Below, piece after piece: positions 1 through 7,441 of a stretch of DNA of 11,265 nt. The number at the start of each line of letters is the position of its first letter. Positions within the stretch are counted from its first letter, which is position 1. The notes below the pieces were generated by a model. That model worked only from the letters and a program-made list of their open reading frames with translations. It had not been told where the DNA came from and ran no database searches. The translations under genes were made by a program, and so were the position numbers. Source of the DNA: Ochromonadaceae sp. CCMP2298 (Eukaryota; Sar; Synurophyceae; Ochromonadales; Ochromonadaceae); contig MU634593.1 of assembly GCA_026770595.1 (NCBI GenBank), positions 1 to 11,265 of the forward strand. The letters run 5' to 3'.

Positions 1-346
1 ACATCCTTGCATCCCCACTTCAAAAAAAAGTTGAGATTAGAATTCGCGCCAAGAATTCGTTGACAAGAATTCGTTTTATGATCGTTGGGGTTCGCTGCTG
101 ATGATGATGATGATCAACAGCTTGATGATGGCCACCCTCTTTCTGTGCAGGACGGAGCCGAGCCAATTAGAAGGCAGTTCTCAGTTCAACCTGTCGGTCA
201 GCTGCGAATTCGAAGAAAAGTCAGTCACTGGACGGCTCGATAATTCGGCGAAGCCCTCCTGAACTCGACACTTTCGAGAGAGACCCTCCTGAACTCTTTT
301 ACACCTTAAACCTCGTGGGAGTCGTGACTGCTACTCTATAAACGCC
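1..346 (+). promoter_or_regulatory. 5' flank and leader of the dynamin gene
   Basis: No gene is supported here; this is the presumed promoter and 5' untranslated region of the dynamin gene. AGAATTCG occurs three times at 39-46, 52-59 and 66-73, spaced 13 and 14 nt apart, and a related CGAATTCG lies at 205-212. A short GAT microsatellite lies near 100-115. A 13-nt direct repeat, CCCTCCTGAACTC, occurs at 254-266 and 284-296. GCGCCAA, an E2F-like core, lies at 46-52. TATAAA at 337-342 is only a few bases from the start codon, so it is unlikely to be a TATA box for this start. The assignment as promoter is by position only. Confidence 0.4.
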
Positions 347-3096
347 ATGGAGCAGCTTATCCCGGTCGTGAACAAGCTCCAGGATGTCTTCAGCGCTATC
401 GGGCAGCAGACGCTTGATCTGCCGCAGATCTGCGTGGTGGGGTCGCAGTCTGCGGGGAAGTCGTCCGTGCTGGAGAACATCGTGGGCAGGTAATGGGCTG
501 TGCGCTAACAGAGGGTACTGGCCTTCCCTCCTTTATCGATGCCTAACTCTGTCCGTCCTTCCCGTATCTTTCTGTGTCTCTGCGTCTCCTCTGCTTCCCA
601 CCCTCTGTCGCTCTACCCTCCTTCGCTGCTGTGACACTGTACATCCCACACCACATAACATTGTACACCATCCCACAGGGACTTCCTGCCGCGCGGCACA
701 GGCATCTGCACAAGGCGTCCGCTGGTGCTGCAGCTGTACTGCACGGCTGCCGCGGAGGAGGCAGACGTGGACGTGGACGAGCTGGCGGCAGAAGAGTGAG
801 CCCCCGCCCCTGCTGTGCCTGCCCCTATCCCTGCCCCTATCCCTGCTGTTCCATATCCTGTGCCTGCTCCTACCCTTCTACTTTTCTTACTTTCCACCAC
901 CCCTTACACCCTTCCACTCTAAAATGTTCCACAAACGTATTTTAACAATCCAACACCCAACCCTCTCCCAACCCACGCTCAAAGAAACTGCAACGGCAGC
1001 GCCAAGGAGTGGGGCGAGTTCCTGCACCTACCGGGTCAGCGCTTCCACGACTTCTCAGAGATCCGCTCCGAGATCGAGAGAGAGACCGACCGCGTCTCGG
1101 GGCGCAACAAGGGTATCTCGAACAAGTCCATCAATCTGAAAATATTCTCCCCCTACGTCCTCAACCTCACCCTGGTCGATCTGCCGGGAATAACCAAGGT
1201 TCCTACGGGCGACCAGCCGGAAGACGTGGAGCAGCAGATTCTCTCCATGTGTCGCGAGTTCATCTCAAATCCCAACGCCATCATCCTCGCCGTCTCGGCT
1301 GCCAACCAAGACCTTGTGAATTCGGAGGGTTTAAAGCTAGCGCGCAGTGTTGATCCGGAGGGTTTAAGGACGATCGGCGTGCTGACCAAGGTGGACATTA
1401 TGGACCACGGCACGGACTGCTGCGATGTGCTGAACAACCAGGTGGGCGTGAGAAGTTTGTGGGAGGAGGAGTGGAGGATGGGGGTGTCTGTTACGCGGTA
1501 GTGGTGCTTCGATCATATGCTTGTTTTTATATTCTGTCGCTAACCACCTACCTACCCCTTATCTTCCACCCCCTACAGGTGATTCCCCTGCGCCGTGGCT
1601 ACATCGCTGTCATCAACCGCTCCCAGAAAGACATCATAGACGCCCTGCCCATCCGCAAGGCTCTCCTAAAGGAGCAAAAGTACTTCCAATCACACCCCAA
1701 GTACCGCAGCCAGCTCGCCAAGTGCGGCACGGGCAACATGGCGCGCACGCTGAACCAGCTGCTGATGAACCACATCCGCGACTGCCTGCCCGAGATCAAG
1801 GCGCGCATCAACAAGCTCCTGTACGACGTAACGCTCAACGTGGCGTCCCTGGGGGAGAGTCTGGAGGAGTCAGGCTCGGCCAAGGGCATCACCCTATTAA
1901 AGATTCTGGCCCAGTTCGCCACAAACTTCTCCAACAAGGTGGACGGCAAGGGACAGGGGTCGACAGAGGCCATGGCGGAGATGACGGAACTCTACGGCGG
2001 GGCGCGCATCAGCTACATATTTAACGAGATATTTGGCCGCCGCCTGCGCACCCTGGACCCCTTCGAGGGCCTAGCTGACGAGGACATTCGCACTGCTATT
2101 GCTAACGCTAACGGCACCAGGCCCAGTCTGTTCGTACCCGAGATATCGTTCGACCTGCTGGTGCGCAAGCAGATCGTGCGCCTGGAGCAGCCGGGTCTGG
2201 ACTGCCTCGATAAGGTGCACGACGAGATGCTACGCATGGTCGGGCAGTCACAGACTTTGGAGCTGTCCCGGTTTCCAGACTTGCGCGATCGGGCGATGGA
2301 GGTGGTCAACGTGCTGCTAAGGAACTGCATGCGCCCCGCAGGTCAGATGATCTCCGACCTGATCCAGATCGAGCTCGCGTACATCAACACATCGCACCCA
2401 GACTTCGTGGGGGGCAAGGCGGCAGTGGCGGCGGCGCAGCAGTCGCGCAAGCTGCACGCGCCGGGGGCGGGGCCTGGGGCGGCGGGGCCGGGGCCAGTGG
2501 GGGTCCGCCCTCCCTCGGCGAACCAGGGGAATCAGGGAATGAGCAACGGGAACGGTAACGGGCTCAACGGCAACGGCGGGAACGAGCACGACATGCCTGG
2601 GGGACATCCAGGGCAGGGCGAGGGGCAGGGCTTCTTCGGTTTTTTCCAGAGCCCCTCAGGCAAGGGCGCAGGTGCTGGTACGGGGCATGCCTACCCCCCT
2701 CGCAACTCCATGGACTTTTCGACTCCCGGCGACCTCAGCGTGATCAAGCTGCCGCAGGTGCCTGAGCGAATGCGTTGCGCAGCCAACCCCACGGACAAGG
2801 AGAGGGTGGAGACTGAGATAATCAAGACCCTCATCTCCTCCTACTTCGATATCGTCAAGAAGAATTTCATGGACCTCGTCCCAAAGGCAGTCATGCGCTT
2901 TCTCGTACTCAGCTTCAAAGAAAGCCTGCAAAACGAGCTGGTGGCTCAACTGTATAGGGAGGAGGTGATGTCTGAGTTGATGCGGGAGACAGAGGACGTG
3001 GCGGGCAAGCGTCGCGCCTACAAGGAGATGCGGGACCTGCTGCACAGTGCGCTGGAGATCGTGCATGAGGTGAGGGACTTCCAGCCCGCAGCATAG
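347..3096 (+). CDS. DNM1L: Dynamin-related GTPase of the Vps1/Dnm1/DRP1 type (4 exons, 744 aa)
   Basis: The exons are 347-489, 679-795, 985-1441 and 1579-3096, 2235 nt in total, with every junction GT-AG and in frame. The start context AACGCCATGG is Kozak-like. The GTPase domain shows G1 GSQSAGKSS at residues 32-40, the switch-I Thr59 in GICTRRP, G3 DLPG at 152-155 and G4 TKVD at 221-224. The middle/stalk region follows to about residue 515 and includes [11 protein letters not shown] near its end. A Gly/Pro/Asn-rich variable insert covers about 520-640 and contains FFGFF near 591, a patch also seen in fungal Vps1. The GTPase effector domain spans about 647-744. There is no pleckstrin-homology or Pro/Arg-rich tail, so this is not classical endocytic dynamin. 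Members of this family assemble as helical collars that divide mitochondria and peroxisomes or act in vacuolar and Golgi traffic; the sequence does not say which. The symbol marks the family, not proven orthology. The gene looks intact. Confidence 0.95.
490..678 (+). other. Intron 1 of the dynamin gene
   Basis: The donor is GTAATG and the acceptor CCCACAG. The intron splits the Arg48 codon (phase 2) directly before the conserved DFLPRGTG motif. It is 189 nt long and pyrimidine-rich. Both flanking exon ends match the dynamin family without gap. Confidence 0.92.
796..984 (+). other. Intron 2 of the dynamin gene
   Basis: The donor is GTGAGC and the acceptor CTCAAAG, phase 2. It is 189 nt, the same length as intron 1. 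It contains repeats of the type CCCCTATCCCTG near 824-850, whose reverse complement resembles the GGGATAGGGGCA repeats found in untranslated regions of this window. It falls in the poorly conserved loop between LVLQL and [10 protein letters not shown], so the exact acceptor is less certain than for the other introns; the chosen one keeps the frame. Confidence 0.82.
1442..1578 (+). other. Intron 3 of the dynamin gene
   Basis: The donor is GTGGGC and the acceptor CCCTACAG, phase 0, 137 nt. Removing it joins DVLNNQ to VIPLRRGY, which matches the uninterrupted family pattern after the G4 motif. Confidence 0.92.
2463..2503 (+). other. G-run tract in the dynamin variable domain
   Basis: Six runs of four or more G lie within 41 nt (2463-2467, 2469-2472, 2476-2479, 2484-2487, 2490-2493, 2499-2503) on the coding strand. 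This fits the general G-quadruplex pattern. The tract encodes Gly, Ala and Pro in the variable insert of the dynamin. Whether it folds in DNA or mRNA is not shown by the sequence. Confidence 0.6.
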
Positions 3097-3170
3097 GCAT
3101 AAGCAGGGGCAGGTATGGGTATAGGCATAGGCATGGGATTAAGTACAGGTATGGGTATGGGCATAGGGCC
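3093..3170 (+). repeat. Degenerate ATAGGCAT / GGTATGGG repeat after the dynamin stop
   Basis: ATAGGCAT occurs at 3093-3100, 3121-3128 and 3127-3134, interspersed with GGTATGGG-like units. The first copy contains the TAG stop codon itself (3094-3096). The same octamer occurs just after the glycosyltransferase stop at 7099-7106. Confidence 0.65.
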
Positions 3171-3605
3171 AGACCTGCAACAGCACACACACATATCGCG
3201 CACATATACAGAGGTCCCCACATATACCCCCGACTACAAACCCCACGGTTCCCAGGTTGTTCAGGTTGCCAAGTCCCCGCCAGGCCAGAAGGCCAGAGCC
3301 CGCTTCTACCGTAGGGGCTGCTGGGAACCGGTACTGTGACCGTGGTACCGGGAACATGGCATTGGAATCAATCGAAATAGGAACGCTGACGCTATAAGAT
3401 CAGTGGGGCGGGGTTGCTGGCATGATAGGTAGCATTTACAGGAAGCTTTGTATAAATCGTGTTTGTAAAAAAAGGAGGTGAAAAACAGGTTGCTTTGCAA
3501 TCTTTATGTGGATTGTCGGAATAATGTGATCTACTTATCTGTTGTAAACCGCACACAATAATGATAAAATATGTAAGTTACTAATACACATAATAAATTA
3601 GAAGC
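3097..3605. other. Convergent spacer between the dynamin and actin genes
   Basis: No coding region is supported in these 509 nt; it should hold both 3' untranslated regions. Directly after the dynamin stop there is a degenerate repeat field, about 3093-3170, built on ATAGGCAT and GGTATGGG units. An imperfect dyad, CCGGTAC at 3328-3334 and GTACCGG at 3345-3351, lies in the middle. TGTAA occurs on the plus strand at 3464-3468, 3543-3547 and 3572-3576, and AATAAA at 3592-3597; either could be the dynamin polyadenylation signal. No AATAAA is visible on the minus strand for actin. A 17-nt element at 3570-3586 recurs in the other convergent spacer. Confidence 0.6.
3570..3586. repeat. 17-nt element shared by the two convergent spacers, copy 1
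   Basis: TATGTAAGTTACTAATA is found here and again, without mismatch, at 7389-7405. Here it lies 20 nt beyond the actin stop on the minus strand. It contains TGTAA on the plus strand and the short dyad GTAA-G-TTAC. A role in 3'-end formation is an inference from its position. Confidence 0.7.
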
Positions 3606-4800
3606 TTAGAAGCACTTGCGGTTCACGATTTTGGGGCCGTGATCGTCGTACTCGGCCTTGGATATGCACATCTTCGGGAAGGCGTCCGCAGAGGCGAACA
3701 TGAAGCCACCGATCCACGCGGAGTATTCTCTCTCAGGGGGTGCCACCACCTCAATCTTGGTGGTGAGCGGGGCCAGGGCAGTCAGCTCCTTGGTCAGGCG
3801 CTCGGCGAAGCCAGTGCACATGGTGGTACCGCCGGCCAAGAGATTGTTGGCGTACAGGTCCTTGCGGATGTCCACGTCGCACTTCATGATGGTCTGAAAG
3901 GTGCAGTCGTGGATGCCGGAGGCCTTCTTGCCGATCAGAGAGGGCTGGAAAAGCACCTCTGCGCACCTGAAGCGCTCGTTGCCGAGCACGATCACGTTGC
4001 CATCGGGCAGCGCGTAGGACTTCTCCAGAGCGGAGGACTGGGAGGCGGTCTTGGACTCGGCGTCGAAGTCCAGGGCCACATAGGTCAGCTTCTCCTTCAC
4101 GTCGCGCACGATCTCACGCTCGGCGGTGGTGGTGAAGGTGTAGCCTCTCTCGGTCAGGATCTTCATCAGGTAGTCGGTCAGGTCGCGGCCGGCGAGGTCC
4201 AGGCGCATGATCGCGTGGGGCAGCGGTGTGCGACACACCATCGCCAGAGTCAAGCACGCAGCCAGTAGTGCAGCCAGAGGCGTACAGGGAAAGCACGGCC
4301 TGGTTGTGCACGTACATGGCGGGCACGTTGAAGGTCTCGAACATGATCTGGGTCATGCGCTCTCTGTCTTTCTTGGGGTTCAGGGGAGCCTCGGTCAGCA
4401 GCATGGGGTGCTCCTCGGGCTTCACGCGGAGCTCCTTCTTGAAGGTGTGGTCCCAGATTTTCTCCATGTCGTCCCAGTTGGTCACGATGCCGCGTTCGAT
4501 GGGGTACTTCAGGGTCAGCACGCCTCTCTTGGACTGGGCCTCGTCACCCACGTAGGCGTTCGTCTTGTACATGCCCGCCGTGGCCCTGGGGTACTTGGGC
4601 CTGCCCACAGCAGAGGAGAACACGGCTCTAAGATCTGGATAACCAGCCCAACCGTCCTGAATAAAAGAGAGAAAAGTTGATATGCAGATAAGTACTTTCG
4701 AGTTCGCTTAACAGCTGCAAGGACGCGAAATCCAATTGCATACTTTGCACATTCCCGACCCGTTGTCCACCACAAGCACTTGCATGTCCTTGTAAGCCAT
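3606..4800 (-). pseudogene. Divergent actin gene with a frame break (2 exons)
   Basis: This encodes actin, the ATP-binding cytoskeletal filament protein. Exon 1 is 4800-4744 (19 aa, containing VVDNGSGMCK, the first phosphate loop); exon 2 is 4656-3606. The frame from 4656 covers [17 protein letters not shown], the [10 protein letters not shown] segment and DSGDGVSHT, the second phosphate loop. The frame from 4223 resumes at [14 protein letters not shown] and runs colinearly with actin to the terminal RKCF. Between the Thr codon ending at 4225 and the Leu codon starting at 4223 there is one base, where actins have eight residues (24 nt), so 23 nt are missing and the frame shifts. Without repair the first frame ends at 4114. 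Several normally invariant residues also differ, for example SGCTTG for SGRTTG. No other stop or gap is seen, so this is either a young pseudogene, an allele with a deletion, or an assembly error in a working divergent actin. Confidence 0.88.
4657..4743 (-). other. Intron of the actin gene
   Basis: Read on the minus strand, the donor is GTATGC after the Lys19 codon and the acceptor is TTTATTCAG before GACGGT. It is 87 nt long, phase 0. The join gives GMCK followed by DGWAG, aligned without gap to the actin pattern CKAGFAG. From recalled family knowledge, land-plant actins have their first coding intron at this Lys/Ala boundary. Confidence 0.9.
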
Positions 4801-5107
4801 CTGCGAGAAGTAGACGCTCGTGAAGGAGAAGCCGTGATTTTCTAACGCGCGCGCGGCTCTTGTTATTCCTGCTCTTATTGTTCCTGACTTTCGGATTCAA
4901 GAATTGCAAAACTCCAGACGAAAATCAAAAACCGTAAAACTCTGGACAAAATCAACAGATAGATCTCTAATCTCAGGTCGTCGAAGGTGGAAGGCTGCAT
5001 TAAACAGTGGATCTGCCACCCATCTCTTGTATCTGCGGGATCCTGCCACTGGCCGAGGACGCTCCTGGTTGCCGCAGCGCGCGTTCGTAGGGCACTGGAG
5101 CACTAAC
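4801..5107. promoter_or_regulatory. Divergent promoter region between actin and the GT61 gene
   Basis: These 307 nt separate two divergent start codons and must hold both promoters and leaders. A CG-alternating run, CGCGCGCGCGG, lies near 4845-4855. An A/T-rich part near 4900-4970 contains two similar pieces, AAAACTCCAGAC and AAAACTCTGGAC. On the minus strand a pyrimidine-rich stretch ending in CAG abuts the actin ATG, so a 5' untranslated intron of actin is possible, but I see no convincing donor. No clear TATA box is visible. Confidence 0.5.
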
Positions 5108-7086
5108 ATGTGGAGCGCAAACTGCCTGCAGGGGGTGATCTTCATCTCCCTCTTCTGCTTCCTGCTGGGCTTGGTGATCCAGGTGCTCTTCCACCTCGTG
5201 CCGCCCTCGCAAGCGCTGGGGCTGCGTGCACAGCCGCACAACGCCTTCCTGCTGGACGGGCAGCTGGTGGACGTGACCGAGGCAGACATACGCGCAATCT
5301 TTGCGGGGAGTGCAGGAAGCGCAGGGAGCATAGGGGAGGCACGAGATATAGGGAGCGTAGGTGGTGCGGGGGGCAAAGGTGCAGGGGGCATAAGGGGCGC
5401 TCTGGGCAACACGGCCATCTCCCCACCCATCTCCCGACCCGTCGTGCGCATCCCAGCGAGAGACACCGTACCAGGCACCTTCGCCCTGAGCGACAGCGGC
5501 ATCGACTCCGTGCCCGCGATCGTCACAGCATGGCGGGCTGCTCGTCTGGACTGGCACGCGCTTCTACCTGGCCACGCCTCTCTCTGGCAGCGCTTCGGCC
5601 AGCCCAAGGGGGAGGGGAAGCTTCCCTTGCTAGTGCAGAAGGAGACACTCGTAACGGACTACCTAACCCGCTTCAAAGAGAGCGGGCTAGCCGCCAGCTG
5701 CGGGCTGGAGCACGGCCCACTGGGGGCGTACAGCGGGTGCAACGTGCTGCAGAGCAGCTGTATGGTGCACACAGCCACCGCCTGCGCGGCAGACCACCTC
5801 TGCGCCTTGAGCAGCGCCCGCAATCTGTGCGTGGATTTCAATAGCCTAGGGGAGGAGGCGGGGGCGACAGCAGCAGAAGCAGCAGCGAGGGCATGTCCTA
5901 ACCCGCGCGTGATGGGCGAAAAAGGGTTCGATCCGGTTAAGGGCGATCCAGCTAATGTGTGCAAGACGTATGTACGACAGCCTGCGGTGGTGGTGTCCCT
6001 GGATAGCGAGAGCCAGAGCATGTTCTACCACTGGTGGGCGTCGTGGACGGGCATCGGTACGCTGCGCTATCTTATGTGTTTATATGTGAATGTATATCCC
6101 TTCGCCCCTTACCTGCCCACATACATCTCTCCCCCCTTACCCCCTACCCCCTTACCCACCCCAGTGGCCAAGTGGCAAAGCGAGCTAGGCGGGCGCCGGG
6201 ACATCCACTTCTTCATACGCGAGATAAACGACGCTATGTTCTTCCCCTTCTTCGGGTTCCTCTCAGACAACTGCTGGCGCCGCGTAGGTGCAGCTACCAA
6301 CCCACCCGGCGCCTGTTTCTGCGACACAAGAGAGTGGCACGGATCCCAGGCACGCACGAACGCAGACTTCGCTTCCAAGCAGATGCTGTCCTTCCTAGGC
6401 GTGGATAAGATTAAGCCCCCCACAGGCGTGAAGGTTGGTATAATCTCCCGGCGCAGGAAGAGGTTTATATTGAATGAGTATGAGCTGGTGAGAGCTGTGC
6501 AGGCGATGGGGCACGAGTGTGTGCTGCTGCCTCTAGAGGCTATGACGCTGTACGAGCAGATGGCTGCCCTGCGGTCCCTAGATGTGCTGGTGGGTATTCA
6601 CGGGAGTGGCCTGGATAATTCCGTGTTTCTGCATAAGGGCGCTGTTCTGGTGCAATTGCTGCCATACTCCGTCGAGCACAAGTGCACATTCCGCGCCTCT
6701 GCGGAGAGGGCAGGTAGGTGGGGAAATGTGGGACTCTGTATGCTAATTGCTCTATGCTCTGCCCTACCCCCCTCACCCCATCACCCGCCCCCCCTCCCTG
6801 TTACCCTCACCCCCTCACCCCTATCACCACCACCCCAGGCGTGCACTACATGGAGTGGACTCTTAAAGACCGCCTCTCTGCAGTTTTCCACTGGGACCTG
6901 CTACTGCAAGCCAACGCCAACGCCCTACAGCACACCACCCACGAAAGACTGCTGGACCGGGGCCAGCGCGGGGCCGACTCTAGGGAGACACTGATGTTCT
7001 GGATCAATCAGGACATAGTCGTGCCCCTGGACCAGTGGGGGGTGCTGGTGAATCAGGCAGTGGCCAAGGCGAGGCCCAGTGGGTAG
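5108..7086 (+). CDS. GT61-family (EOGT-like) glycosyltransferase, membrane anchored (3 exons, 581 aa)
   Basis: The exons are 5108-6056, 6165-6713 and 6839-7086, 1746 nt, in frame with GT-AG junctions. The start is the first in-frame ATG; it directly precedes a hydrophobic segment at about residues 9-30, giving a type II signal-anchor as in ER or Golgi glycosyltransferases. A Gly/Ala/Ser-rich linker follows at about 66-98, then a stem with many Cys at about 200-265. The catalytic region carries FYHWW at 306-310, where GT61 enzymes have their Tyr-His motif, and GIHGSGLDN at 460-468, matching the GT61 pattern with His-Gly-(Ala/Ser)-Gly-Leu. AGVHYMEW across the last intron resembles the equivalent segment of EOGT. 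Family members transfer GlcNAc, xylose or related sugars to proteins or glycans in the secretory pathway; the donor and acceptor here cannot be read from sequence. The frame is open through the first intron (108 nt), so retention would give a longer protein. No ER-retention signal is seen at the C-terminus. Confidence 0.85.
6057..6164 (+). other. Intron 1 of the GT61 gene
   Basis: The donor is GTACGC and the acceptor CACCCCAG, phase 1, 108 nt. Its 3' half is almost pure C and T, with C-runs separated by TTA or TA near 6131-6163, so the opposite strand fits a G-quadruplex pattern. The length is a multiple of three without an in-frame stop, but the translated intron is low-complexity and interrupts the GT61 alignment, which favours splicing. 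Confidence 0.82.
6714..6838 (+). other. Intron 2 of the GT61 gene
   Basis: The donor is GTAGGT and the acceptor CACCCCAG, phase 1, 125 nt. It is C-rich, with repeated CCCC runs from 6765 to 6838, and ends in the same CACCCCAG as intron 1. Removing it creates AGVHYMEW, which matches EOGT-type proteins, and changes the reading frame to one that ends at 7086. Confidence 0.88.
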
Positions 7087-7129
7087 GCACACAGACATAT
7101 AGGCATGCAGGCACACAGACATACAGGCA
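7085..7129 (+). repeat. 24-nt tandem repeat after the GT61 stop
   Basis: Two 21-nt blocks, 7085-7105 and 7109-7129, agree at 20 of 21 positions with a 24-nt period. Each starts AGGCACACAGACATA. The first overlaps the TAG stop codon, and ATAGGCAT at 7099-7106 is the same octamer as in the dynamin 3' flank. Confidence 0.7.
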
Positions 7130-7441
7130 CATGGGCATCTAGGAATCTGGGAATATGGGAATATAGACTTCAAGACTTATAAGCTTATAGGCTAGAGCCT
7201 TAATGTAGATACGAGTGTACAATTATAGCATAGTGTGGCATAGTACAATGTAGCATAGTAGTGTACCATATTAGCACCTGAGGTAGACAAAATTGTACAA
7301 TACAGATGAGTTTTGGGCAGTCAGGTAGACGGGAACACTAAATCGTGTACAAGACGCGATGCTTTTAAAAATTTAACAAGTCAAGATCTATGTAAGTTAC
7401 TAATATTTTTTATTATTATGGTCATTATTATTGATTTTATA
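7087..7441. other. Convergent spacer between the GT61 and NadD-like genes
   Basis: No gene is supported in these 355 nt. After the tandem repeat there are three GCATAGT units between about 7226 and 7262, and AGGTAGAC twice (about 7281 and 7323). TGTAA is at 7391-7395 on the plus strand. TTTATT at 7409-7414 reads as AATAAA on the minus strand, 28 nt past the NadD-like stop, and is the best polyadenylation signal candidate for that gene. The block from 7360 to 7441 is AT-rich. Confidence 0.6.
7389..7405. repeat. 17-nt element shared by the two convergent spacers, copy 2
   Basis: This copy is identical to 3570-3586. It lies 37 nt beyond the stop of the NadD-like gene on the minus strand and about 300 nt beyond the GT61 stop on the plus strand, so both copies occupy the same kind of site close to the 3' end of the minus-strand gene. 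Confidence 0.7.

Noticed and set aside
337-342. TATAAA before the dynamin start
   Set aside because: It lies only five bases from the ATG, too close to act as a TATA box for this start.
384-1139. 251-codon plus-strand frame across dynamin exons 1-3
   Set aside because: It is out of frame with the conserved GTPase motifs and runs through two introns; its translation is low-complexity.
1459-1578. 5' extension of the last dynamin exon
   Set aside because: It is the open part of intron 3. The family alignment begins at VIPLRRGY right after the CCCTACAG acceptor.
2915-3223. Minus-strand frames giving Met-Pro-Ile-Pro and Tyr-Leu-Tyr repeats
   Set aside because: They are translations of the ATAGGCAT/GGTATGGG repeat field after the dynamin stop.
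3639-4680. Long plus-strand open frames (209 and 157 codons) antisense to the actin gene
   Set aside because: They mirror GC-rich actin codons, have no recognisable motifs and overlap a clear actin alignment on the other strand.
4904-5107. Upstream in-frame extension of the GT61 protein
   Set aside because: It starts at TTG and contains no in-frame ATG; the ATG at 5108 directly precedes the expected membrane anchor.
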